Source of the DNA: an uncultured Clostridia bacterium
Lineage (GTDB): Bacteria; Bacillota; Clostridia; Oscillospirales; Oscillospiraceae
Assembly: GCA_946539175.1 (NCBI GenBank)
Contig: CAMNHH010000017.1
Span: 1 to 21,477 of the forward strand
Reading direction: 5' to 3'
DNA: 21,477 nt
The position numbers were made by a program, and so were the translations under genes. Positions 1 to 7,762 of the stretch are shown here, one piece after another. Every line of letters starts with the position of its first letter. Positions within the stretch are counted from its first letter, which is position 1. The notes under the pieces are model-generated. The model made no database searches and had not been told where the DNA came from. It saw only the letters and a program-made list of their open reading frames with translations.

Positions 1-3000
1 TTGGTGCCCATCTCCTTGGCGGTGATGCCGCTGTAGTCGGCATAGAGGCTGCCGCCGTCCTCGGACAGGGGGAAGTCGCAGCCCGCGCCGTAGCGGACGG
101 TCTGGGTGCCGTTCACGGGGTCCTGCTCCTCGATCTCGATGTAGTAGGATTCGTAGTCTCCCACGTTGGCGGTCCGGGAGATGCTGAAGCAGGTGCGGAT
201 CTCCTCGTCCAGCCGGACAGAGACCAGCAGCCGCAGGTTCTCCTTATATTCGGGCGTCTGGGGCTCCGGGCTCCCGATGACGGTGGTGTAGTAGTCCGCG
301 CCGGAGGCGGTCTCCCGCCAGAGATAGATGTCGCTGGAGGAGCTCATGACCTGGAAAACGTTGCCCCAGAAGCTGGAGCCCGAGAAGGTAATGCAGTTGG
401 AATAGCTGCTGTAGGGGTTCTTGATGGTGGCGGTGCCGTCGGAGCCGATGCTGACGCCCCAGCGGCTGTTGCTGCTGTTGAAGCTGCCGGCGTAGAGGGT
501 GCTGTTCTTCAGGATCAGATAGCTGCCGGTCTCCGCGCTGCGGAAGGAGTAGTAGCCGCTGTCCTCGATGGGCTCCACGGTGAAGCTGTAGAGGGGGGCC
601 ACGTTCTTCAGCTGGGTTCCCTCCAGGATGATGCCGGTGGAGGCAAAGGCCGCGGCGCCGCCGTTGGCCTCGGTCTCATAGGAAACGTCGTCGCCCAGGC
701 CAGCCATGACGTAGCTGGGAGCGTTTCCCTTGGTGATGACGTAGCTGCCGCTCCAATCGCTGCGGGTCCCGGTGACCAGCTCGTAGGCAGAGCCGCCGGT
801 GGCCTCGCTGCGGGTGTAGAGGGCGTGGAGGGTCACGTCGGCGCTGGGGGTATAGCTGCCGCCGGCAGGGATATAGGCAGGCGCGGTGCCGGTCTCCTCG
901 GTGGGAAGCTCGGTCCAGCCCAGGAAGCTCCAGCCCTCGAAGGCCGGGGCGGTCTCGGGCAGGGCCACGGCCCGGTCGGCCCGGACGGTCCCGGTGTCGG
1001 CAACGGCTCCGTTCACCGCATAGCTCAGGCTCACGTTCCAGGCGGCGTAGAGGGTCAGATCCCCGGTGACGGGGTTGCTGAAGTCGTAGGGCAGGCTGAG
1101 TTCGGCGTCTGCGTACCAGCCGTCGAAGGCGCAGCCGCTCCGGGTGGGATCGGCGGGACGGGTTGCGGTCTGGCCGTCCTCCACCATCTGGGACGCCACG
1201 GCGCTGCCGCCGTTGGAATTGAAGCTGACGCTGCGGTACACCGTGGGCTCCTCTTCGGCCTCCCACTTGGCGTAGAGGATCAGATCGGCGGTGACGGGGG
1301 CGGAGAAATCATAGGCCTGGGTCAGGGCCTCGTCCCGATACCAGCCTGCGAAGACGAAGCCTGCCTTGACGGGATCGGCGGGACGGGTTGCGGTCTGGCC
1401 GTCCTCCACCATCTGGGACGCCACGGCGCTGCCGCCGTTGGAATTGAAGCTGACGCTGCGGTACACCGTGGGCTCCTCTTCGGCCTCCCACTTGGCGTAG
1501 AGGATCAGATCGGCGGTGACGGGGGCGGAGAAATCATAGGCCTGGGTCAGGGCCTCGTCCCGATACCAGCCCGCAAAGACGAAGCCTGCCTTGACGGGAT
1601 CGGCGGGGCGGACGGCGTTATAGCCCTCCGCGACGGTCTGGGCCGGAACGGCGGAGCCGCCGTTGGAGTTGAAGCTGACGGTCCAGCTCACCGCCGGATC
1701 GGCGTTGACGGAGGTGGAATAATAGGTGGTGGTGGTGTCCTCGGTCTTGCGGTAGAGCTGCACCGGGCTGCCCGCGGCGCTCTGATAGGCAAAGTAGGCG
1801 GCGGAAGCGTCGTTGTAATACAGGACGTTATTGTAGTAGTCGTCCCGGATGACCGCGTTGCCGGAGGCGTCGAAGCTGACGGTCTGGGCCGCGGAAGTGC
1901 TGGAGCTGCCCCAGACGTAGAAGTAATAGCCGTTCTTATAGCCGCCGATGGGATAGCCGCAGCTGCTGTAGAACTGGCGGCTGGTGGAATCGTAGTTGAG
2001 ATCCGCTGCCCGAAGTGTCGCGGAATCGGGAATGCGGTCATTCTGAATGGTGACGTCCACGTAGTTCGGAGCCGTGTTGATGGGCGTCCACATGCCGGAG
2101 GAATTGGCCTTGGCGCCGTCCAGGGCATGCAGGGAGCTCTCGTTCACGATCAGGTATCTGCCGTCGGTGAACTCGGCGGCGGAGCTGATCTTTACGTAGC
2201 TGCCGTCCTGGCCGGGCACGGCGAGCCGGTCGAAGGCGTAGAGGGCGTAGAGGATGGTATTGCCTCCCAGGGGATAATAGGCGGCGCCGGGCTCCAGATA
2301 GAGGGGCATTCCGGTCACTGCGGCGGGAACCGCGGAGGTCGTCCAGCCCAGGAAGCGATAGCCCTCAAAGGCTGTGGCGGTGAGAGGCAGGCTCACCTCG
2401 TCGCCGGTCATGCCGGTGACGGGGCTGCCGTAGGGCTGGCCGTTGGCGCTGTAGCTCAGGGTGAAGGGCGTTTGCGGCGCGAATTCAATGCGAATGGTGC
2501 TGTTCTCAGTGGGGTTCACGTAGAACACGCTGCCGTTCTGCATCACCTCGGCGCTGCCGGAGAGAATGGAATAGCCGGAGGTATAATAGCCGCTGTCGGG
2601 GGTGGCGGTGACCAGGTAGCCCCTGGCGCTGTAGTCCCCCAGGACCGCGGTGCCGTGCTCGCCGCTCTCCACCGTCAGCTCAAAGGGCGCGTCGCTGGTG
2701 TAGGCCTTGATGCGCAGGCTGGCGCCGTTGTCCAGCTGGCTCCAGGCGGAGTTATCCCGCAGACGGAAGAAGGAGGTGCCGGGGTGGCTGGCGTGGGTGT
2801 GGACCAGGGTCGCGAGATAGGAGCCGTTTTCCGTGTAGTCCTCGGTCTGGGTTTCATCCACGGGAATGACCATCTGGAAATTCTGGCCGCCCTGCTGGGA
2901 ATCCAGGGTAAAGACCGCGGAGAATTTGTCCCCCGCCTCCACCTTGAAGGGGGAGGCGATGCGGATGGTATGGTAGCCGCTGTGGGCGATGGTGCCGGTC

Positions 3001-4271
3001 TGGGTGGACATCAGGGTGCCGGAGCTGGGGTCGGGGTTGGAGCCGGTAAGGTTCGTGGGGTTCTTGTAGACCTGCAGGGTATAGCCCAGCCCCTCCTCCA
3101 GGGTACAGATGGAGAAGGCCTCCACGGTCTCATGGCCGGCCGCGGTGAAGACGTTGGAAACCAGAGAGCGGTTCTGGGTCAGCGGAATCCAGCCCTTGGC
3201 GGCGTCGCCGGTGAAGCAGGTGCCGTCGTACTGGTAGAGGTGATCGTAGCTGTCCATGCCCTCCACCGTGAAGAACATGATGGGGTGACCCAGGTAGGAG
3301 GTATCCTCATAGGAGATGTAGGTGTAGCCGCCGTCGGTGGCGGAGTTGTTGCCCCAGGAGTTTTTGATGATCCAGGCGCCGTCGTTCTGGGGCTTGCTGA
3401 GGCCGGTGAAATTGGACTTGCTGTAGCTGTCGTCCCAGCCCACCAGGGTAACGCCGTGGTTGGGGCCGTAGTCGTTGCTCTCGCTGGTGCTGATGTAGCA
3501 GTAGGCGCCGCCTCTGCCGCTGTAGGAGGGGTTGTAGTAGTAGCCGATGAAGGCGGAGCCGAAGCTCTGGAGGTACTGCTTGACCGTGGCGGTGTCGCTG
3601 GGCTCAATCCAGTCCACGCTGGTCACGTGGGCCACGTCATAGGCGTAGGCGTACTTGGGATCGATGGTGCCGGAGGGGGAGGCCTCGGAGTAGGCCAGGT
3701 CCGCCTCCTCCTCGCTGGTCACACCGATCCAGCGCATCAGGGTCAGCGTCGCCTTGTAGCCGTCGCCGCCCACGTTGAGGTGGGATTCTCCCTGCAGGAT
3801 GGAGCTGTCGCCGTTCGTCAGACCGTGCTCGTCATAGGAATTGGAATAGGTGAAGTAGGACAGGTGGTATTCGGACAGGTCCAGATTCGTGTCGGCAGTC
3901 GGACCGCCGCGGCCCACGGACATGCCGTTCTTGATCATGTAGGTTTCGATGGGCGAAAGGGTGCCGAAGGCCCAGCAGGTGCCGTACTGGCCGTATTGGG
4001 TCTGATTCTTGACGGAGGTGACGATGCCCAGATCCACGCTGTTGTAGTAGCTGGGCAGATCCTTCGTCTCCCCGCGGGTCGCCGTCCCGGCGGATCCCAG
4101 TCTGAGGCCGTAGGGGGTCTGTACGTGCATTCCGTTGGGCATGGGAGGCTCCGCCGCGGACTGTTCGGGTTCCGCAGGCGCGGCGGGGGCTGCCAGGGCG
4201 GTGGGCAATAGGCCCAGCACCATGACCAGGGCCAGCAGCAGGGCCAGGCTCTTGTGCAGGTGTTGTCTCAT
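1..4271 (-). CDS. Secreted C1A (papain-like) cysteine protease with lectin-like region and InlB B-repeats, C-terminus missing
   Basis: The frame is open from the ATG at 4271 to the left edge, giving more than 1,420 residues with no stop seen. An AGGAG site lies about 8 bases before the ATG. Residues 1-28 form a signal peptide (MRQHLHKS, a Leu/Ala/Val core, then ALA). A papain-type domain follows: Gln90 and Cys99 in GTCWAFG, His272 in PNHGVTLVGWDD and Asn304 in IIKNSWGN give the full catalytic set. Next is a region resembling the lectin-like domain that often follows such proteases in gut clostridia. A long Tyr/Ser/Gly-rich part holds short 'GYRFLGW' / 'GWSFLGW' modules. Three InlB-type B-repeats lie at about residues 863-1090 (VSFNSNGG, FAGWYRD, DFSAPVTADLILYAKW). 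The last approximately 300 visible residues are rich in aromatic and Ser residues and unassigned. It probably cleaves or binds surface or host proteins outside the cell. Anchor or cell-wall domains, if any, lie beyond the window. Domain identity is firm, substrate unknown. Confidence 0.93.
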   Translation of the reverse strand, partial: MRQHLHKSLALLLALVMVLGLLPTALAAPAAPAEPEQSAAEPPMPNGMHVQTPYGLRLGSAGTATRGETKDLPSYYNSVDLGIVTSVKNQTQYGQYGTCWAFGTLSPIETYMIKNGMSVGRGGPTADTNLDLSEYHLSYFTYSNSYDEHGLTNGDSSILQGESHLNVGGDGYKATLTLMRWIGVTSEEEADLAYSEASPSGTIDPKYAYAYDVAHVTSVDWIEPSDTATVKQYLQSFGSAFIGYYYNPSYSGRGGAYCYISTSESNDYGPNHGVTLVGWDDSYSKSNFTGLSKPQNDGAWIIKNSWGNNSATDGGYTYISYEDTSYLGHPIMFFTVEGMDSYDHLYQYDGTCFTGDAAKGWIPLTQNRSLVSNVFTAAGHETVEAFSICTLEEGLGYTLQVYKNPTNLTGSNPDPSSGTLMSTQTGTIAHSGYHTIRIASPFKVEAGDKFSAVFTLDSQQGGQNFQMVIPVDETQTEDYTENGSYLATLVHTHASHPGTSFFRLRDNSAWSQLDNGASLRIKAYTSDAPFELTVESGEHGTAVLGDYSARGYLVTATPDSGYYTSGYSILSGSAEVMQNGSVFYVNPTENSTIRIEFAPQTPFTLSYSANGQPYGSPVTGMTGDEVSLPLTATAFEGYRFLGWTTSAVPAAVTGMPLYLEPGAAYYPLGGNTILYALYAFDRLAVPGQDGSYVKISSAAEFTDGRYLIVNESSLHALDGAKANSSGMWTPINTAPNYVDVTIQNDRIPDSATLRAADLNYDSTSRQFYSSCGYPIGGYKNGYYFYVWGSSSTSAAQTVSFDASGNAVIRDDYYNNVLYYNDASAAYFAYQSAAGSPVQLYRKTEDTTTTYYSTSVNADPAVSWTVSFNSNGGSAVPAQTVAEGYNAVRPADPVKAGFVFAGWYRDEALTQAYDFSAPVTADLILYAKWEAEEEPTVYRSVSFNSNGGSAVASQMVEDGQTATRPADPVKAGFVFAGWYRDEALTQAYDFSAPVTADLILYAKWEAEEEPTVYRSVSFNSNGGSAVASQMVEDGQTATRPADPTRSGCAFDGWYADAELSLPYDFSNPVTGDLTLYAAWNVSLSYAVNGAVADTGTVRADRAVALPETAPAFEGWSFLGWTELPTEETGTAPAYIPAGGSYTPSADVTLHALYTRSEATGGSAYELVTGTRSDWSGSYVITKGNAPSYVMAGLGDDVSYETEANGGAAAFASTGIILEGTQLKNVAPLYSFTVEPIEDSGYYSFRSAETGSYLILKNSTLYAGSFNSSNSRWGVSIGSDGTATIKNPYSSYSNCITFSGSSFWGNVFQVMSSSSDIYLWRETASGADYYTTVIGSPEPQTPEYKENLRLLVSVRLDEEIRTCFSISRTANVGDYESYYIEIEEQDPVNGTQTVRYGAGCDFPLSEDGGSLYADYSGITAKEMGT
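1146..1610 (-). repeat. Tandem 225-bp duplication coding for InlB-type repeats
   Basis: Bases 1146-1385 and 1371-1610 match almost base for base at a spacing of exactly 225 (75 codons), with only a few differences, for example near 1345 versus 1570. Each unit encodes one InlB-type beta-grasp repeat plus a linker containing WEAEEEPTVYRS. A third, more diverged copy lies just upstream (to about 1685) and a partial one at the distal end. The near identity suggests a recent duplication or ongoing conversion within the gene. Confidence 0.9.
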
Positions 4272-4294
4272 AGTGGTACTCCTTTTTGTTTCGT

Positions 4295-4309
4295 CCGCCG
4301 GTCCGGCGG
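4295..4309 (-). promoter_or_regulatory. 15-nt GC palindrome in the 5' leader of the protease gene
   Basis: CCGCCGG-T-CCGGCGG is a perfect 7+1+7 palindrome between the predicted start of transcription (about 4314) and the ribosome binding site. It could be an operator or an RNA hairpin at the 5' end of the message. Only the symmetry and the position are seen. The role is inference. Confidence 0.4.
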
Positions 4310-4320
4310 CAGTTGTCCAA

Positions 4321-4326
4321 ATTATA
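4321..4326 (-). promoter_or_regulatory. -10 element of the protease gene promoter
   Basis: On the minus strand this reads TATAAT, preceded by TGC, which makes an extended -10 (TGnTATAAT). No good -35 hexamer is seen at 16-18 bases upstream. It lies 50 bases before the ATG, in an AT-rich stretch of an otherwise GC-rich region. Confidence 0.6.
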
Positions 4327-4475
4327 GCATATTTTTCCTTTGTTTACTGTGAAATTTGTATGAATTGGCCAGTCGCTTTCCGAATTCTCCCATTACCCTT
4401 GCTTATAGGCTTCGGGCGGAAACAGACGGCCGCCGGTCTCCCCCTTCGGAGGCCGGCGGTTCCGGGCTGAAGCGA

Positions 4476-4869
4476 TCAACGCCTCCCGCGGCGGAGCAGA
4501 GCGATCAGATAGAACAGGAAGACCCCGGCTGCCAGCAGGACGCCGATGACGCAGGACAGGTCGTAGGTCAGGCCTTGGTTGCTCCAGGAGGTGCAGCGCC
4601 GGAGGATCTGGAAGCCGTTGCTGTTCACGATGGAGCGCCAGGTCAGAAGGCCCCAGCGCCAGCGGGGGGACGGTGATGATCAGACGCTTTTTGACGGACT
4701 TACGGTCCGGGCGGAGGGCCTCCGCCAGAATCAGCCGGGCGCTGCGGAAGGCGGTATCGCCGGAGGTAATGGAGCGGATCACCACCCCCGCCAAAGCCTA
4801 TCCCAGGGGGAAGCTGACCCGCCCGGATCCGCCCCGCGCTTCCACGCGGAACACCGCCCTTTCCTCCAT
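4476..4869 (-). pseudogene. Decayed small gene, putative membrane-anchored protein
   Basis: I do not recognise the family. Reading from an ATG at 4869 (or a GTG at 4854 that has a GGAGG-like site at a good distance), the frame encodes about 20 residues ending VSFPLG and then hits an in-frame TAG. The same frame continues (ALAGVVIRSITSGDTAF...KSVKKRLIITV) until a run of six C near 4670. Past that run the sensible protein carries on one frame over: RWRWGLLTWRSIVNSNGF, WSNQGLTYDLS, a hydrophobic helix (VIGVLLAAGVFLFYLIALL), RRGRR and a TGA at 4476-4478. Deleting one C from the run would join the two frames. One stop plus one frameshift points to a pseudogene; the C-run alone could be a sequencing error, the TAG less easily. 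It lies downstream of the DUF6465 gene, past that gene's terminator. Confidence 0.55.
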
Positions 4870-4904
4870 ACGGGAGGCAGGGCTCGTTGCGGCGCTCAAG
4901 AAGC

Positions 4905-4938
4905 AGAAGAACGGCCCCACGGATGGGACCGTTCTTCT
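4905..4938 (-). terminator. Terminator after the DUF6465 gene (possibly bidirectional)
   Basis: Two 15-base arms (AGAAGAACGGTCCCA and its partner TGGGGCCGTTCTTCT, read on the minus strand, one G-T pair) enclose a 4-base loop. It starts 12 bases past the stop codon of the DUF6465 gene. The minus-strand tail is pyrimidine-rich (GCTTCTT), while on the plus strand a better T-tract (CTTTTGCTTTTT) follows. Confidence 0.75.
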
Positions 4939-4950
4939 GTCTTTTGCTTT

Positions 4951-5298
4951 TTACAGTGCCAGCTTGTCCTCAATGTCGTTGATGACGTAGTAGACCATGT
5001 TGTCCTCCGGCTTGATATAGAGGCGGCAGGAGCGGATGATGGTGGCGGGATGCTTGGACTTAAAATCATCCTTGCAGCGTTCCACCAGAGCGCCGCAGTC
5101 ATACTGCCGATTGGCATGCTGGACGTAAACCTCCGGGATAAACACGGCGCTCACCTGCTTGCCGGCGTTCTTGGCGGCCTCGATGACGGGCTCCGCCTTC
5201 TTGGCGGCGGACTCCGCCACGGTGCGGGCCTTGCGGACCACGGGCTCCGTCTTCTCCAGGGCGCTCTCTACGACTTCCTTTACCTTCTTTGCTGCCAT
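4951..5298 (-). CDS. DUF6465 family protein
   Basis: 115 residues. The ATG at 5298 is chosen over an upstream in-frame ATG at 5328 because AGGAGTT sits about 9 bases before it. The first approximately 45 residues are a Lys/Ala/Glu-rich, probably helical stretch with two similar blocks (KTEPVVRKART and KKAEPVIEAAKNA), of the kind seen in histone-like or phasin-like tails. The remaining approximately 65 residues (VFIPEVYVQHANRQYD..., YVINDIEDKL) match what I recall of the DUF6465 family of clostridia, whose function is unknown. No signal peptide or membrane helix is present, so it should be cytoplasmic. It is monocistronic: its own promoter is at about 5339 and a strong terminator follows. Confidence 0.8.
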   Translation of the reverse strand: MAAKKVKEVVESALEKTEPVVRKARTVAESAAKKAEPVIEAAKNAGKQVSAVFIPEVYVQHANRQYDCGALVERCKDDFKSKHPATIIRSCRLYIKPEDNMVYYVINDIEDKLAL

Positions 5299-5338
5299 AT
5301 CGCAACAACTCCTTTCTATGGAAATCAATTGTATTTGT

Positions 5339-5344
5339 ATTATA
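5339..5344 (-). promoter_or_regulatory. -10 element of the DUF6465 gene promoter
   Basis: The minus strand reads TGTGGTATAAT, a consensus -10 with the TG extension. The leader is about 34 nt. No clear -35 box is present. The same 11 bases occur at the promoter of the antiporter-like genes (14999-15009). Confidence 0.65.
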
Positions 5345-5431
5345 CCACAGGCTGTCGGGGAAAGACAGTCTTTTTTTGTATTTTCTCCGTTTATTCTAAT
5401 TTTATTCCGCTTTCGACAGGTTTTTTTGACT

Positions 5432-5453
5432 GTTTTTTGTCCATATTATAGAA
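5432..5453 (+). promoter_or_regulatory. Candidate spoIVB promoter
   Basis: An AT-rich stretch upstream of spoIVB ends in CATATTATAGA, 40-50 bases before the ATG. CATATTA fits the -10 pattern of the forespore sigma factor G (CATNNTA), but I do not see a convincing sigma-G -35 box. A TTGACT lies only 12-15 bases upstream of possible TATTAT/TATAGA -10 boxes, too close for a standard sigma-A site. Weak call. Confidence 0.3.
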
Positions 5454-5492
5454 CGGGCGCTCAAATAATCAAACGCAAGGGGAGGGATTCAC

Positions 5493-6476
5493 ATGGGAAG
5501 ATGGATCCGGGCCGGAGCGGTCGGGCTCTGGCTGGGGCTGCTGCTGTGTCTGCCGGTCCGGGCGGCGCCGGAAGCGCTGGTCCCCGTGGGACAGACTGTG
5601 GGGCTGGAGCTGGAGACGGACGGCGTCTACGTGGTCCAGGCAGACGGACAGGCAGGCCCGGAGGGGCTCCGGGCAGGGGACCGTATCCTGGCGGTGGACG
5701 GGCAGCCTCTGGAGGGGGCGGAGGCCCTGTGCCGTCTGGTCCGCGAATCCGGCGGAGCTCCGCTGGTGTTGGATCTGGACCGGGCGGGACAGCCCATGCA
5801 GCTTGCCCTTCGTCCCACCGGGACGGAGTCAGGCTGGCAGCTGGGGATCCGGGTTCGGGACCGGATCGCGGGCCTGGGCACCGTCACGTTCTTTGACCCG
5901 GAGACCGGGCTCTTCGGCGCCCTGGGCCACGGGGTGGACAGCGGCGAGGGCTGCGCTGCGGCAATCCGGGGCGGGCAGGCCCTGCCCGCCCGGGTAACGG
6001 AGATCCGGCGGGGCGAGGCGGGCAGCCCCGGCTCCCTCCAGGGCGGCTCCGCGGGCGGTCCTGCCCTGGGCAGCGTGGAGCGGAACACGGATCGGGGCCT
6101 CTTCGGCCACGGAAGCCCCGAGGCCCTGGGCGGAGAGCCGGTGCCCCTGGCGGACCGGGCGGAGGTGAAGCCTGGCCCGGCAGAGCTGTGGTGCAGCTTG
6201 AGCGGGGAGGCCCCGGAGCCCTACGCGGTGACCATCGAGGCGGTGCGCCTGGATCCGGAGCGCTGCCGGGACCTGCGGCTGGAGGTGACGGACTCCCGGC
6301 TGCTGGAGCAGACCGGCGGCATCGTCCAGGGCATGTCCGGCTCCCCCATCCTCCAGAACGGCAAGCTGGTGGGGGCCGTGACCCACGTGCTGGTGCGGGA
6401 CCCCACCCGGGGCTACGGCATTCTGATCGGCCACATGCTGGAGGCCTGGGAAACAGAACAGGAGCGGGCGGCTTAG
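5493..6476 (+). CDS. spoIVB: SpoIVB-type S55 serine peptidase with PDZ domain
   Basis: 327 residues, ATG preceded by GGGGAGG. Residues 1-24 form a signal peptide or single membrane anchor. A PDZ-like domain spans about 38-108 (GLRAGDRILAVDGQPL). The S55 catalytic domain holds His146 in GALGHGVD, Asp267 and Ser282 in GGIVQGMSGSPI; the Asp-to-Ser spacing of 15 equals that of the Bacillus enzyme (Asp363/Ser378). In Bacillus, SpoIVB is secreted from the forespore and cleaves SpoIVFA, which frees SpoIVFB to process pro-sigma K. The protein is about 100 residues shorter than the Bacillus one, mainly in the N-terminal half. The usual neighbours recN and spo0A are not here; the gene stands alone and converges on the small membrane-protein gene. 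A minimal SpoIVFB-like protease lies 9 kb to the right. Confidence 0.9.
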   Translation: MGRWIRAGAVGLWLGLLLCLPVRAAPEALVPVGQTVGLELETDGVYVVQADGQAGPEGLRAGDRILAVDGQPLEGAEALCRLVRESGGAPLVLDLDRAGQPMQLALRPTGTESGWQLGIRVRDRIAGLGTVTFFDPETGLFGALGHGVDSGEGCAAAIRGGQALPARVTEIRRGEAGSPGSLQGGSAGGPALGSVERNTDRGLFGHGSPEALGGEPVPLADRAEVKPGPAELWCSLSGEAPEPYAVTIEAVRLDPERCRDLRLEVTDSRLLEQTGGIVQGMSGSPILQNGKLVGAVTHVLVRDPTRGYGILIGHMLEAWETEQERAA

Positions 6477-6487
6477 CCGCCCGCTCC
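6461..6487. terminator. Hairpin between spoIVB and the convergent gene
   Basis: A perfect 12-bp GC stem (GGAGCGGGCGGC and GCCGCCCGCTCC) with a 3-base loop overlaps the spoIVB stop codon. No T-run follows on the plus strand; on the minus strand the tail is TGTTCTGTTT. It is likely shared by both convergent genes. Confidence 0.6.
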
Positions 6488-6503
6488 CCGATCGGGACAG
6501 TGT

Positions 6504-6947
6504 TTACTTGGCCTCGGTCTGGACCGGGTTCATCGCCTCCAGCTCCTTGAGCTCGTCCATCAGCGCCTGCATGCCCTCCTCGTCCTGGGGCATGTTCATG
6601 ACGATGCCCACCAGGCCCAGATAGGGCTTGCTGGCGTACTTGGCGAACAGGGAGCCGGGCTTGGACTTCTCCGCGGTGTCCCGCAGGGCGGTGATGGCGC
6701 CCACGGAGCTGACGGTCAGGAGGATCGCCATTACGATGGCGACGGCGCCTACGATGATGGCGCCCATGCCCCTGCCGCCGGCCTTCCTGGCCTTGATGCC
6801 CAGAATCAGACCGATCAAGCCCAGCAGCAGGGCAATGCCGCCGCCGATGGCGCCGAAGATAAAGGTCAGAAACAGGGCCACGGCGATGCCCAGCAGTGCC
6901 AGGATGACGCCCAGAATGGGATGTCCGCTTTTCGCGTTGGGTTCCAT
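6504..6947 (-). CDS. Small membrane protein, DUF4190-like
   Basis: 147 residues. The ATG at 6947 is chosen because AAAGGAG lies just before it; longer in-frame starts have no such site. Residues about 11-50 form two closely spaced hydrophobic helices rich in Gly/Leu/Ile (GVILALLGIAVALFL, then GGGIALLLGLIGLILGI), then a KARKAGGRG turn and a third helix (about 62-82). That pattern resembles DUF4190-type membrane proteins. The C-terminal 60 residues are soluble, with an acidic end (PQDEEGMQALMDELKEL). Function is unknown. The gene is 44 bases downstream of the ABC permease and is likely the last gene of that transcript. It could be an accessory subunit of the exporter, but nothing in the sequence proves that. 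Confidence 0.7.
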   Translation of the reverse strand: MEPNAKSGHPILGVILALLGIAVALFLTFIFGAIGGGIALLLGLIGLILGIKARKAGGRGMGAIIVGAVAIVMAILLTVSSVGAITALRDTAEKSKPGSLFAKYASKPYLGLVGIVMNMPQDEEGMQALMDELKELEAMNPVQTEAK

Positions 6948-6991
6948 TTTTTCTCCTTTCATATCTGCTCTCCCGCAGGAGAGGATGTGGA

Positions 6992-7762
6992 TTACTTGAC
7001 GTCCTTCTTGTTGAAGATCCGGACGGACAGCCACAGGAACACACAGATCACCGCGGCAGAAACCGCCAGCACGGTGACGGTGTCCGGGTCCCGGTCCTGC
7101 AGCAGCTGGTCGGGCATATAATCTCCGATGAGGAAGTCCTTCTTGGGGAAGATCCGGTCCAGGCCGGAGTCGATGCCCAGATAGACCAGGGAGAGCAGGC
7201 CGGTGCCGAAGAGCACCGCGAAGACTGTCCCCAGGGACTTGCTCTGCAGGGCGGAGGTGAACAGCAGCAGGATGGCGCAGATGCTCTCCAGCAGCAGCAG
7301 ACGCAGAAGCAGGATCCGCAGGCTGTCCGCCACGGCCTCATCCACCACGATCCGCTGGAACAGAACGGTGCCCAGCAGATAGCCCAGGATGGCCGTCAGC
7401 ACGAACAGCAGGTTGTGGGGGATGGAGGCCAGGAACTTGGACAGCACGGTGAGGCCCCGACTGGGCACCTGTCCGGCGATGTTCTTGACATAACCGTTTT
7501 CCATGTCCGCGTAGAAGAAGCCGCAGACGGAGAGCAGGGTCAGCATGGAGCTCAGCATGCCGGGCTGGCTGCTGATGATCCCGGAGAGCTTCGCCGTCTT
7601 GGGGAAGGCCTCCTCCGGCACCCCCAGCAGGCTGGCCAGATCGAAGATCAGCCAGGACAGCGGCGTCGCGATCAGGGCGAAGAGGAAGGTCAGGATCAGG
7701 CAGGCCCAGAAGCTCTTGGCCTTCCGCATCCGGTAGAGATCCATACGAAGCAGATTAGCCAT
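6992..7762 (-). CDS. ABC transporter permease (ABC-2 type)
   Basis: 256 residues with about six hydrophobic segments: about 18-40, 70-90, 108-135, 145-170, 180-200 and 230-250. The N-terminus (MANLLRMDLYRMRKAKSFW) is typical of ABC-2 permeases of the bacitracin/lantibiotic-immunity kind, in which a short basic stretch precedes the first helix. Its ATG overlaps the end of the ATPase gene by 8 bases (ATGGCTAA), so the two are translationally coupled and surely form one transporter. The substrate is not evident; antimicrobial peptide export or resistance is the common role for such two-gene systems. No peptide, sensor kinase or response regulator gene is next to it. Confidence 0.88.
   Translation of the reverse strand: MANLLRMDLYRMRKAKSFWACLILTFLFALIATPLSWLIFDLASLLGVPEEAFPKTAKLSGIISSQPGMLSSMLTLLSVCGFFYADMENGYVKNIAGQVPSRGLTVLSKFLASIPHNLLFVLTAILGYLLGTVLFQRIVVDEAVADSLRILLLRLLLLESICAILLLFTSALQSKSLGTVFAVLFGTGLLSLVYLGIDSGLDRIFPKKDFLIGDYMPDQLLQDRDPDTVTVLAVSAAVICVFLWLSVRIFNKKDVK

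Noticed and set aside
825..4211. Plus-strand open frame of 1,128 codons opposite the protease gene
   Set aside because: It is Gly/Ala/Val-rich with no family motif or ribosome binding site, and mirrors the codon bias of the real gene with signal peptide and catalytic motifs on the other strand.
4429..4460. GC-rich hairpin (CCGCCGGTCTCC / GGAGGCCGGCGG) after the decayed gene as a terminator
   Set aside because: The stem is good on the plus strand only, where no gene precedes it, and no T-tract follows on either strand.
5352..5377. Plus-strand terminator (CTGTC/GACAG then seven T)
   Set aside because: The stem is only 5 bp, there is no plus-strand gene ahead of it, and it overlaps the promoter region of the DUF6465 gene.
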